Shown here piece after piece: positions 1 through 6,346 of a stretch of 6,676 nt of DNA. This DNA comes from Tardiphaga sp. (GTDB lineage Bacteria > Pseudomonadota > Alphaproteobacteria > Rhizobiales > Xanthobacteraceae). Below the pieces are notes generated by a model. That model was not told the origin of the DNA, made no database searches, and saw only the letters and a list, made by a program, of their open reading frames with translations. The position numbers and the translations under genes were made by a program. The stretch is taken from NCBI GenBank assembly GCA_028290765.1, contig JAQGJF010000969.1, positions 1 through 6,676 of the forward strand, in the 5' to 3' direction. Each line of letters opens with the position of its first letter. Position 1 is the first letter of the stretch.

Positions 1-257
1 CACCAGGCGGTCGAGCCATCGGCGCGGGCGATGGTCTCGATCACGTGGAAGAAGCTCAAGGGATCGGTCTCGATCCCGTTCGACGAGCGCGGCAGCAGCA
101 GGCGAAACAGCCGCGCCTGATGCAGCGTATCGAGCAGTTCCGGCGGCAGCCGGCGCGTTGCCTCGATCTCGTCCGAAGCGGCCGCGACCGCAGGGCGCAC
201 CGCTTCGGCGTGCGAGATTATGGTCCGGTCGCCCGCGAGGTCGGCAGAACTGAGCAT
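1..257 (-). CDS. Acyl-CoA dehydrogenase-fold flavoprotein, N-terminal part (partial)
   Basis: This is the first 85 codons of a gene that continues past the left edge. The translation starts MLSSADLAGDR and contains RRLPPELLDTLHQARLFRLL, then LPRS, and ends in IETIARADGSTAW. That pattern matches the N-terminal helical domain of the acyl-CoA dehydrogenase superfamily, especially the branch that includes FMNH2/FADH2-dependent monooxygenases (HpaH/HsaA/DszC-like) as well as true acyl-CoA dehydrogenases. The catalytic and C-terminal domains are outside the window, so the reaction cannot be told. It lies just downstream of the MFS gene on the same strand (14 nt after its stop) and is probably cotranscribed with it. 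The start is uncertain. ATG at 257 is used here, with only a weak GGA before it. An in-frame TTG at 269 sits a few bases after an AGGGAA ribosome-binding site (277-282) and would add four residues. The family call is fairly sure; the substrate is unknown. Confidence 0.75.
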   Translation of the reverse strand, partial: MLSSADLAGDRTIISHAEAVRPAVAAASDEIEATRRLPPELLDTLHQARLFRLLLPRSSNGIETDPLSFFHVIETIARADGSTAW

Positions 258-271
258 CAGCGTATCCAAGA

Positions 272-1675
272 CTATTCCCTTGCGAGCACGATGGTCGACC
301 GATCAGGCAACAGGGCCAGTTCGCGGTCGATCTGTTCGATCGACTTGCCCCGCGTCTCCAGCCCGAAGAAATAATACACCGCCCCGGCCATCAGGAACCA
401 GCAGCCGAGATAGACAAAGGCCGTCGGAATCTGCGGCAACGGCACGTCGGGCTTGAGATAATTGCCGGACCCCACGATCAAAGCGAGGCCCACCGGTCCG
501 ATGATCTTGCCGATCCCGCCGAAGCCATAGGCCGAACCCATGCCCGAGGTCCGCAAATGCGACGGCCAGACCTCCGCCGCATAGGGCCCGACGATGGCGA
601 AACCGCCATCGGCGAAGAAGTAGGCCGCCGCCAGGATCAGCCAGAATGCCGAGACGCCCATGATCATGGCGTCGTAATGATAGCCGGCCAGGATGATCAG
701 GGAGCCGGCGCCGAAGCCCAATAGCCCGCCGGCATTGCGACGGCCCATCCATTCGGAGAAGAACGAGAACGAGAGGCGCCCGATGAAGCCGCAAACGGTC
801 AGCAGGATCATCATTTTGGCGGCTTCCTGCGGCGAGACTTTCAGCAGCAGCACGAACAGCGACGGCGCCCACAGCGTGATGCCATAGACGCCGGTCTGCG
901 CACCGGCATTGCCGAGCCACGAGACGATCATGCTGCGCGGATATTTGAACAGATCGAGCCAGTTCGATTGGATCACCGGGCCGGCGTCGGCGGCGGTCGG
1001 CAGCGGCAGTGCGGATGGCGGCATCTGCAGCGCCCAGGCCAGCGATTTTCGCGCCTCCTCATAACGGCCCTGCCGGCACAGCCAGCGCGGCGATTCCGGC
1101 ACCCAGAGCCGGACCAGCAACACCAGCAGCGCGGGCAGCACGCCGACCGCGAACAACAGCCGCCACTGGTCGCCGCTGACGAAGGCACCGAGCACGGCGC
1201 CCAAGCCGGTGCCCAGCGGGATGACGCAGGTCACGAGTCCGCCGACCCAGCCGCGCTTCGAGGAGGGCATGAATTCCTGCACCAGCGGCAGGTCGGTGCA
1301 ATACAGCCCGCCGACTCCGACGCCGACGAAAAAGCGCATGATCGCGAGATAGACCCAGCCATTGTCCGGCGTGAAATACAAAAGCCCGGTGGCGATGGAG
1401 AAGTTCAGCACCGTGCCGATGAAGACCTTGCGGCGGCCGATCCGGTCGGCGAGCCAGCCCCATGCAAAGGCGCCGATGATGGCGCCGATCCCGGAGCTCA
1501 TCAGCACCACGGCCGACTGCCCGAAGGTGAGCTTCCACGGTCCGATCAGGAAGGCGAGCACGAAGCCGATCAGGAAGTAATCGAAGAATTCCAGCGCGTC
1601 GCCGATGATGGCGGCCGAGAGGATTTTGATCTGGTTGGCGGTCAGGCGGGACTGTCGATCGAGGATCTCGAACAT
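272..1675 (-). CDS. MFS transporter, probable organic/aromatic acid:H+ symporter
   Basis: A 467-residue inner-membrane protein with about 12 hydrophobic segments in two halves, the normal length for the major facilitator superfamily. Visible signatures: an acidic first-helix motif GDALEFFDYFLIG (residues 25-37), resembling the metabolite:H+ and aromatic acid:H+ symporter families; the loop 2-3 motif GWLADRIGRRK (73-83); PESPRWL at the end of helix 6, before the central cytoplasmic loop; and GLETRGKSIEQI after the last helix. The last two are typical of sugar- and organic-ion-type MFS carriers. ATG at 1675 is preferred because GGGGA (1682-1686 on the opposite strand) lies 6 nt upstream. An in-frame ATG at 1696 would add seven residues (MRQWGNA) and has a weaker GGA. 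It is followed after 14 nt by the flavoprotein gene, so it may import that enzyme's substrate. It is divergent from the molybdenum enzyme/sox unit. The superfamily is certain; the substrate is not known. Confidence 0.9.
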   Translation of the reverse strand: MFEILDRQSRLTANQIKILSAAIIGDALEFFDYFLIGFVLAFLIGPWKLTFGQSAVVLMSSGIGAIIGAFAWGWLADRIGRRKVFIGTVLNFSIATGLLYFTPDNGWVYLAIMRFFVGVGVGGLYCTDLPLVQEFMPSSKRGWVGGLVTCVIPLGTGLGAVLGAFVSGDQWRLLFAVGVLPALLVLLVRLWVPESPRWLCRQGRYEEARKSLAWALQMPPSALPLPTAADAGPVIQSNWLDLFKYPRSMIVSWLGNAGAQTGVYGITLWAPSLFVLLLKVSPQEAAKMMILLTVCGFIGRLSFSFFSEWMGRRNAGGLLGFGAGSLIILAGYHYDAMIMGVSAFWLILAAAYFFADGGFAIVGPYAAEVWPSHLRTSGMGSAYGFGGIGKIIGPVGLALIVGSGNYLKPDVPLPQIPTAFVYLGCWFLMAGAVYYFFGLETRGKSIEQIDRELALLPDRSTIVLARE

Positions 1676-1793
1676 GGCGTTTCCCCATTGGCGCATGTTC
1701 GTTTCCGCAAGCGGGCATTGCGCCTGTGCCGCGCCGCTGCCTGGAATGTTACGTTGTCGGCGGGGTTAACGGAAGCGCGGGATGTTGTGCGCC

Positions 1794-1820
1794 GCGTTTG
1801 TCGTCGCATCTCGCAAACGC
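1794..1820. repeat. 7-bp inverted repeat, candidate operator
   Basis: GCGTTTG (1794-1800) and CAAACGC (1814-1820) are exact reverse complements separated by 13 nt. Their centres are 20 bp apart, about two helical turns, as expected for a site bound by a dimeric regulator. The right arm abuts the AT-rich AAAATATATT stretch. Another CAAACGC occurs at 1878-1884. No regulator gene is in the window, so the binding protein is unknown. Confidence 0.35.
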
Positions 1821-1880
1821 AAAATATATTGATTTGAACAATTCCAGAATCCGGGCCAACATTATCACGAGATCGTCAAA

Positions 1881-1895
1881 CGCCCATATGGGGCG
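1881..1895 (+). promoter_or_regulatory. Short palindrome/hairpin in probable 5' leader
   Basis: CGCCC (1881-1885) and GGGCG (1891-1895) pair perfectly around the five-base loop ATATG. Read as DNA, the inner CCCATATGGG (1883-1892) is a full palindrome. It ends 7 nt before the ribosome-binding site at 1903-1910. It could be an operator or a leader hairpin that tunes initiation of the small-subunit gene. A 5-bp stem is short, so chance remains possible. Confidence 0.3.
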
Positions 1896-1902
1896 GATCT
1901 GC

Positions 1903-1910
1903 AAGGGGAG
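1903..1910 (+). promoter_or_regulatory. Ribosome-binding site for the GTG-started small subunit
   Basis: AAGGGGAG lies 8 nt before the GTG at 1919. This strong Shine-Dalgarno match decides the start, since no ATG is available at the correct N terminus of the ferredoxin domain. Confidence 0.75.
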
Positions 1911-1918
1911 AACGCACT

Positions 1919-2368
1919 GTGGCAAGCCTCACCATCAATGGCAAAACAATCGACGTCGACGTGGAAGCGGATACGCCGCTATTATGGGCGATTCGGGAAA
2001 ATGTCGGCCTGACCGGCACCAAATATGGCTGCGGCATCGCACAATGCGGCGCCTGCACGGTTCATGTCGATGGCGTCGCGACCCGCTCCTGCGGCCTGCT
2101 GGTTTCTGAGGCAGTCGGCAAGCAGATCACCACCATTGAAGGACTGGCGGCGAACGGAATGCTGCACAAGGTGCAGCAGTCCTGGATCGCCAATGACGTG
2201 CCGCAATGCGGCGATTGCCAGAGCGTCATGATCATGGCGGTGGCGTCGCTGCTCAAGGAGAAGCCGAAGCCGACCGACGCCGATATCGACGAAGCCATCA
2301 CCAATATCTGCCGTTGCGGCACCTTCCAGCAGGTGCGCGAGGCGGTTCATGCCGCCGCGAACGCGTAA
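1919..2368 (+). CDS. Molybdenum hydroxylase small subunit, 2x[2Fe-2S] (isoquinoline 1-oxidoreductase alpha-like)
   Basis: A 149-residue iron-sulfur subunit of the xanthine oxidase/aldehyde oxidoreductase family. It passes electrons from the molybdenum cofactor of the large subunit to an acceptor. The N-terminal plant-ferredoxin-like domain holds one cluster on Cys38, Cys43, Cys46 and Cys58 ([17 protein letters not shown]). The C-terminal helical domain holds the second on Cys97, Cys100, Cys131 and Cys133 ([11 protein letters not shown] and ICRCGTF). The length is typical. The second cluster motif is unusual: relatives normally read CGYCQSG or CGFCTPG, whereas here Asp99 and Val103 replace the aromatic residue and the glycine. 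The protein starts with GTG behind a strong ribosome-binding site and has no signal peptide, so it is presumably exported folded with its Tat-tagged partner. The large-subunit gene follows after 10 nt. No FAD-subunit gene is nearby, which fits the two-subunit class. Family certain; substrate unknown. Confidence 0.93.
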   Translation: MASLTINGKTIDVDVEADTPLLWAIRENVGLTGTKYGCGIAQCGACTVHVDGVATRSCGLLVSEAVGKQITTIEGLAANGMLHKVQQSWIANDVPQCGDCQSVMIMAVASLLKEKPKPTDADIDEAITNICRCGTFQQVREAVHAAANA

Positions 2369-2378
2369 GGGGGCCGAC

Positions 2379-4559
2379 ATGAACCAGATGCCCGTTCTCA
2401 ACCGTCGCTCTTTTGTCATCGGAACCGCCGCCGTCGGCGCCGGCCTTGCCATCGGTCTCGATATTCCGTTCGGCGGGCCAAGCGTCGTGCGCGCCGCGGA
2501 TGGCTCCCCTGAGGTCAACGCATGGGTCGTGATTCGCCCCGACGACACCGTTGTGGTTCGCATCGCGCGCTCCGAAATGGGCCAGGGCACGCTGACCGGC
2601 CTCGCCCAGCTCGTCGCTGAAGAACTCGAATGCGACTGGTCGAAGGTCACCACCGAATATCCGACGCCGGGCCAGAGCGTGGCCCGCAAGCGGGTATGGG
2701 GCGAATTCGGCACCGGCGGCAGCCGGGGCATCCGCACCTCGCATGAATATGTCCGCAAGGGTGGTGCGAGCGCCCGCATGATGCTGATCCAGGCCGCTGC
2801 CAACGAGTGGAAGGTGCCGGCCTCGGAATGTAGCGCGGCCAACAGCATCATCACCCATACATCGTCCGGCCGCACCGTCAGCTACGGCAAGGTGGCGGAG
2901 GCCGCCGCCAAGCTCCAGCTTCCTACCGACGTCAAGCTGAAGGATCCGAAGGACTGGAAGATCGCCGGCAAGGGGGTGAAGCGGCTCGACACCGTCGACA
3001 AGACCACCGGCAAGATGATGTACGGCGTCGATATCAAGCTGCCCGGCATGCTCAATGCCGCCATCAAGGCCTGCCCGGTGTTCGGCGGCAAGTTGAAGAG
3101 TTTTGACGAAGCCAAGATCGCCGGCCTGAAGGGCGTGAAGAAGGTCGTCAGCGTCGGCGACAACGCCGTTGCCGTCATTGCCGATACCTGGTGGCACGCC
3201 AAGACCGCGCTCGACGCTCTGCCGATCGTCTGGGACGAAGGCGACAACGCCAAGGTTACCAGCGCCTCGATCGCGAAGTGGCTCGGCGAAGGTCTCGATT
3301 CCGCGCAACCGGCCTTCATCGGCAACCAGAACGGCGACGCCAAGGCCGCCATGGCCAGCGCCGTCAAGAAGGTCGAGGCGGTCTACCACTATCCCTACCA
3401 GAACCACGCCACTATGGAGCCGCTGAACGCCACCGCGCTCTACACGTCGGACAAATGCGAGGTCTGGTGCGGAACCCAGAACGGCGAGGCCGCCTTCGCC
3501 GCGGTGCTGGAGGCCTCCGGCCTTCCCGCCGACAAATGCGATGTGCACAAGCAGATGCTCGGCGGCGGCTTCGGTCGTCGCGGCCAGACCGACTATGTCC
3601 GGCAGGCGGTGTGGATTGCCAAGCAGATGCCGGGCACCCCGATCAAGCTGCTGTGGTCGCGCGAAGAGGACATGCAGCACGGCATGTATCATCCGATCAC
3701 GCAGTGCAAATTGACCGGCGGCTTCGACGCCGACAACAACCTGACCGCGTTGCAAATCCGGCTGTCGGGACAGTCGATCCTGTTCAGCCTGCGTCCGGAT
3801 GCACTGGTCAACGGTATGGACCCGGCGGCGTTCCAGGGCCTCTCGCCCAGTGGCGATGCCGCGATCGGCTATTCGGTGCCCAATCTCCTGATCGAGCATT
3901 CGATGCGCAATCCCCACGTTCCGCCCGGCTTCTGGCGCGGCGTCAACGTCAATCACAACGCGATCTATCTCGAATGCTTCATGGATGAACTGGCGCTGGC
4001 CGTGAAGCAGGATCCGGTCGAATTCCGCCGCAAGCTGATGGCGAAGCATCCGAAGAACCTGGCCGTGCTCAACGCGGTGGCCGAGAAGATCGGCTGGACC
4101 ACGCCGGCGCCGAAGGGCGTGTTCCGCGGCATCGCCCAGCACATGGGCTATGGCAGTTACGTCGCAGGCGCCGCCGAAATCTCGGTCAGCGACGGCAACA
4201 AGATCAAGGTGCACCGGATCATCGCGGCCACCGATCCCGGCCACGCCGTCAATCCGGCGCAGATCGAGCGGCAGATCGCCGGTTCCTTCGTCTATGGCCT
4301 GTCGGGACTGTTCTATGGCGGCATCACCATCAAGGATGGCCGCGTCGAACAAGAGAATTTCGACACCTATAATTCGATGCGGATCAACGAAATGCCCAAG
4401 GTCGAATCGATCATCATGCCGAGCGGCGGCTTCTGGGGCGGCGTCGGCGAGCCGACCATCTGCGTCGCGGCGCCCGCGGTGCTCAATGCCTACTTCGCGG
4501 CCACCGGCAAACGGATCCGTTCGGTGCCGCTGCGTGACCAGAACATCAGCTTTGCCTGA
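2379..4559 (+). CDS. Molybdenum hydroxylase large subunit, Tat-exported molybdopterin-binding (isoquinoline 1-oxidoreductase beta-like)
   Basis: This 726-residue catalytic subunit belongs to the xanthine dehydrogenase family and binds a molybdopterin cytosine dinucleotide-type cofactor. Such enzymes hydroxylate N-heterocycles or oxidise aldehydes using water. A twin-arginine signal (LNRRSFVIG, residues 7-15, then a mild hydrophobic stretch) predicts cleavage near VRA-A, about residue 39, placing the complex in the periplasm. Family motifs seen: QMLGGGFGRR (392-401), PPGFWRGVN (515-523), and GGVGEP with the presumed catalytic Glu691. It lacks the VAYRCSFR loop of CO dehydrogenase and any CxxCH haem motif, so it is neither CoxL nor a NicB-type fusion to cytochromes. 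ATG at 2379 is chosen because AAGGGGG (2367-2373) precedes it by 5 nt; an upstream in-frame ATG at 2349 lies inside the small-subunit gene and would push the RR motif inwards. Electrons probably go to a periplasmic cytochrome c. Substrate not determinable. Confidence 0.92.
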   Translation: MNQMPVLNRRSFVIGTAAVGAGLAIGLDIPFGGPSVVRAADGSPEVNAWVVIRPDDTVVVRIARSEMGQGTLTGLAQLVAEELECDWSKVTTEYPTPGQSVARKRVWGEFGTGGSRGIRTSHEYVRKGGASARMMLIQAAANEWKVPASECSAANSIITHTSSGRTVSYGKVAEAAAKLQLPTDVKLKDPKDWKIAGKGVKRLDTVDKTTGKMMYGVDIKLPGMLNAAIKACPVFGGKLKSFDEAKIAGLKGVKKVVSVGDNAVAVIADTWWHAKTALDALPIVWDEGDNAKVTSASIAKWLGEGLDSAQPAFIGNQNGDAKAAMASAVKKVEAVYHYPYQNHATMEPLNATALYTSDKCEVWCGTQNGEAAFAAVLEASGLPADKCDVHKQMLGGGFGRRGQTDYVRQAVWIAKQMPGTPIKLLWSREEDMQHGMYHPITQCKLTGGFDADNNLTALQIRLSGQSILFSLRPDALVNGMDPAAFQGLSPSGDAAIGYSVPNLLIEHSMRNPHVPPGFWRGVNVNHNAIYLECFMDELALAVKQDPVEFRRKLMAKHPKNLAVLNAVAEKIGWTTPAPKGVFRGIAQHMGYGSYVAGAAEISVSDGNKIKVHRIIAATDPGHAVNPAQIERQIAGSFVYGLSGLFYGGITIKDGRVEQENFDTYNSMRINEMPKVESIIMPSGGFWGGVGEPTICVAAPAVLNAYFAATGKRIRSVPLRDQNISFA

Positions 4560-4566
4560 TAAACAA

Positions 4567-4590
4567 AGCGGCGGCTTTCGAGCCGCCGCT
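4567..4590. terminator. Perfect 10-bp hairpin with TTCG loop between molybdenum enzyme and fccB
   Basis: AGCGGCGGCT (4567-4576) pairs perfectly with AGCCGCCGCT (4581-4590) around TTCG, a very stable GC-rich stem starting 7 nt after the large-subunit stop. On the plus strand it is followed by TTCC rather than a T run, so it is at best a weak intrinsic terminator and may instead be an mRNA-processing or stability element. On the minus strand the same hairpin is followed by TTTGTTT, a better terminator tail, although no minus-strand gene ends there. It finishes 14 nt before the fccB start, so it could also influence ribosome access. Confidence 0.6.
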
Positions 4591-4604
4591 TCCAGATCGG
4601 ATTC

Positions 4605-5879
4605 ATGGCACCACAACATTCGCTGAGCCGGCGCGCATTCGTCGGCGCCACAACGCTCGCCGCCGCGTCCCTGGCGCTGCCGGCATTGGCGCAAGCGTCG
4701 GCGCGGGTGGTCGTGATCGGCGGCGGCTTCGGGGGCGCCGGTTGCGCCCGCGCGCTGCGGCGGCTCGATCCGAAGCTGCAGGTGACGCTGGTCGAACCTG
4801 ACAAGACCTACACCGCTTGCCCGTTCAGCAATCAGGTGATCGCCGGATTGCGCCCGATCGAAGCGCAGCAATTCACTTACGACAAGGTCAGATCCGATGG
4901 TGTCACAATGGTGGCGCAGGCCGCGGTGAACGTCGATTCGCAAGCGCGCACGGTCACGCTAGCCGACGGCACGCAGCTCCCCTATGACCGGCTGGTGCTG
5001 GCGCCCGGCATCGACCTGCGCTTCGACGCGCTGCCTGGCTACGATGAGACCGCCGCGCAAAAGATGCCGCATGCCTGGAAGGGCGGCGGGCAGATCGCGC
5101 TGCTGCGCCAGCAACTGGAGGCGATGGACGACGGCGGCCTGGTGGTGATCTCGGTGCCGGCCACGCCCTATCGCTGCCCGCCGTCGCCTTACGAACGCGC
5201 CGGCCTGATCGCCTGGTACCTGAAAGCCAAGAAGCCGCGATCGAAACTGATCGTTCTTGATGCCAAGGATGCGTTTCCCCAGCAGCGGCTGTTCCAGAAC
5301 GCCTGGAAGGAATTGTATCCGGGCATCATCGAATGGGTGGCGCTGTCGCAGGGCGGCAACGTCACGTCGGTCGATCCGTCCACCAACACGCTGATCACCG
5401 ATTTCAGCAAGCACACCGCGCAGGTCGCCAATGTGATTCCGCCGCAAAAAGCCGGCCGCATCGCCGCGATCGCGGGCGCCGCCGACAACACCGGCTGGTG
5501 CGCCATCGATCCGGAGACGTTCGAATCCTGGTCGGCGCCGAATATTCATGTCATCGGCGATGCCTGCATCGGCGGGGCAGTGCCGAAAGCGGCGTTCGCC
5601 GCCAATACGCAAGCCAAGGCCTGCGCCGGCGCCATCGTGACGCTGCTCGCGGGGGGCTCGCCCGCCGCGCCGAAGCTGGCCAACGCCTGCTATAATCTGG
5701 TGGCGCCGGATTACGCTTTCGCGATCACCGGCGTCTACACACCGAAGAGCGGCATCTTCACCGAGGTGGAAGGCGCGGGCGGCGCCAGCCCGCTGGATGC
5801 GCCGCGCGAGCTGCGCGCCCAGGAGGCGGTGCTTGCGAAGACCTGGTTCGAGGCCATTACGGGTGAAACCTTTGGCTAG
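4605..5879 (+). CDS. fccB: Flavocytochrome c sulfide dehydrogenase flavoprotein subunit (FccB/SoxF)
   Basis: A 424-residue periplasmic flavoprotein that oxidises sulfide (or polysulfide) and passes electrons to a c-type cytochrome. A Tat signal (SRRAFVGA, residues 8-15) ends near ALA-QA, about residue 29. The mature protein opens with the FAD-binding VVVIGGGFGGAGCA (35-48) and carries a second FAD motif, HVIGDACIGG (315-324). Cys72 in TACPFSNQVI matches the position where the Allochromatium protein attaches FAD covalently (Cys42 of the mature form, from memory). Cys191 (PYRCPPSPYERA) and Cys362 (NACYNL) match the active-site disulfide pair. The C-terminal dimerisation-type domain ends ITGETFG, typical of the family. 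Length is normal. The ATG at 4605 has only a weak GGA 3 nt upstream, with the hairpin just before it. The partner cytochrome FccA/SoxE is not in the window. It overlaps soxX by 17 nt, suggesting translational coupling. Confidence 0.95.
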   Translation: MAPQHSLSRRAFVGATTLAAASLALPALAQASARVVVIGGGFGGAGCARALRRLDPKLQVTLVEPDKTYTACPFSNQVIAGLRPIEAQQFTYDKVRSDGVTMVAQAAVNVDSQARTVTLADGTQLPYDRLVLAPGIDLRFDALPGYDETAAQKMPHAWKGGGQIALLRQQLEAMDDGGLVVISVPATPYRCPPSPYERAGLIAWYLKAKKPRSKLIVLDAKDAFPQQRLFQNAWKELYPGIIEWVALSQGGNVTSVDPSTNTLITDFSKHTAQVANVIPPQKAGRIAAIAGAADNTGWCAIDPETFESWSAPNIHVIGDACIGGAVPKAAFAANTQAKACAGAIVTLLAGGSPAAPKLANACYNLVAPDYAFAITGVYTPKSGIFTEVEGAGGASPLDAPRELRAQEAVLAKTWFEAITGETFG

Positions 5880-6330
5880 CGGCGTGGTTCTGGCACTGGG
5901 TGTGTTGGGTGCGGCCACCATCGCACTATTGCCGCATCAGGCCGGCGCACAGCAATTGCAGAGCTATGCCGTGGTCGGCGATGCCATTCCGGTGTCCTTG
6001 ACCGGAAACCCCGGTGATCCCACGCGCGGACGCGCCGTCGTCATCAGCCGGCCCAGTACTTGTATTCTCTGCCATTCCGGCCCGTTCCCGGACGTCAAAT
6101 TCCAGGGCGATCTGGCGCCTGACCTCACCGGTTCCGGCAGCCGCTGGTCGGAAGGCCAGCTCCGGCTCCGGCTGGTCGATGCCAAAAGCTTCAATCCGGC
6201 GACGATCATGCCGTCCTATTATCGTGTCGATGGGCTCGTCCAGGTGGGCAACGCCTGGCGCGGCAAGCCGATCCTGTCGGCGGAACAGATCGAAGATGTC
6301 GTGGCTTATCTGGCGACGTTGCGCGAATGA
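5863..6330 (+). CDS. soxX: SoxX, monohaem cytochrome c subunit of SoxAX
   Basis: A 155-residue periplasmic cytochrome. SoxX and SoxA form the enzyme that oxidatively couples thiosulfate to the carrier cysteine of SoxY. A Sec signal peptide (a Lys, then GVVLALGVLGAATIALL) ends at AGA-QQ, about residue 29. The haem-binding site is CILCH (67-71), followed by SGPFPD. Later family hallmarks are LAPDLTG, WSEGQLRLRLVD, the distal ligand Met116 in IMPSYYRVDG, and the C-terminal GKPILSAEQIEDVVAYLATL. Length is normal. GTG at 5863 is chosen because it gives a proper signal peptide and GAGG (5850-5853) lies 9 nt upstream. A TTG three codons later is an alternative, and an ATG at 5797 would add an unlikely Arg/Cys-rich extension inside fccB. 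The start lies within the end of fccB; soxY follows after 16 nt. soxA is not in view and may be downstream. Confidence 0.96.
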   Translation: MKPLASGVVLALGVLGAATIALLPHQAGAQQLQSYAVVGDAIPVSLTGNPGDPTRGRAVVISRPSTCILCHSGPFPDVKFQGDLAPDLTGSGSRWSEGQLRLRLVDAKSFNPATIMPSYYRVDGLVQVGNAWRGKPILSAEQIEDVVAYLATLRE

Positions 6331-6336
6331 GACCAT

Positions 6337-6341
6337 AAGGA
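6337..6341 (+). promoter_or_regulatory. Ribosome-binding site deciding the soxY start
   Basis: AAGGA (6337-6341) is 5 nt before ATG 6347 and directly abuts the earlier in-frame ATG at 6341. The spacing favours 6347 as the soxY start. Confidence 0.65.
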
Positions 6342-6346
6342 TGACG

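Larger units (their letters stand above)
1676..1918. promoter_or_regulatory. Divergent intergenic control region
   Basis: This gap separates the minus-strand transporter from the plus-strand molybdenum enzyme, so promoters for both should lie here. It is more AT-rich than the genes, mainly at 1820-1875. GCGTTTG at 1794-1800 and its inverse CAAACGC at 1814-1820 form a perfect 7-bp inverted repeat with centres 20 bp apart. A third CAAACGC lies at 1878-1884. CCCATATGGG at 1883-1892 is a perfect 10-bp palindrome. Promoter-like hexamers for the plus strand are weak: TTGTCG (1798-1803) with AAATAT (1822-1827), or TTGAAC (1834-1839) with CATTAT (1860-1865) at an overlong spacing. No sigma-54 element was found. 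No convincing small gene is present. The control role is inferred from gene layout; the repeats are seen directly. Confidence 0.5.

Noticed and set aside
968..1837. Long open frames opposite and in another frame of the MFS gene (289 codons on plus; 219 codons on minus at 1059-1718)
   Set aside because: Low-complexity Arg/Ala/Gly/Gln-rich translations without domains; the transporter frame explains the DNA.
1697..1918. A sigma-54 promoter in the divergent gap (GGCAC-like sequence on the minus strand near 1715-1735)
   Set aside because: The spacing between the GG and GC elements is 12 nt rather than 10, so the required pattern is not met.
2349..2378. Upstream ATG for the large subunit at 2349
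   Set aside because: It overlaps the small-subunit gene, adds [10 protein letters not shown] in front of the Tat signal, and lacks the strong ribosome-binding site that serves ATG 2379.
2379..4559. Large subunit as carbon monoxide dehydrogenase (CoxL)
   Set aside because: The CoxL active-site loop VAYRCSFR is absent, there is no medium FAD subunit, and the protein has a Tat signal as in the isoquinoline-oxidoreductase-like class.
2298..4943. An 881-codon open frame on the minus strand opposite the molybdenum hydroxylase large subunit
   Set aside because: It mirrors a well-supported gene in high-GC DNA. The product is rich in Arg, Gly, His, Asp and Ala with no recognisable domain, and the plus-strand frame has clear family motifs. 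Such long antisense frames arise from codon bias.
4959..5921. A 320-codon minus-strand frame opposite fccB
   Set aside because: Shadow of fccB, Arg/Gly/Ala-rich, no motif, no plausible ribosome-binding site.
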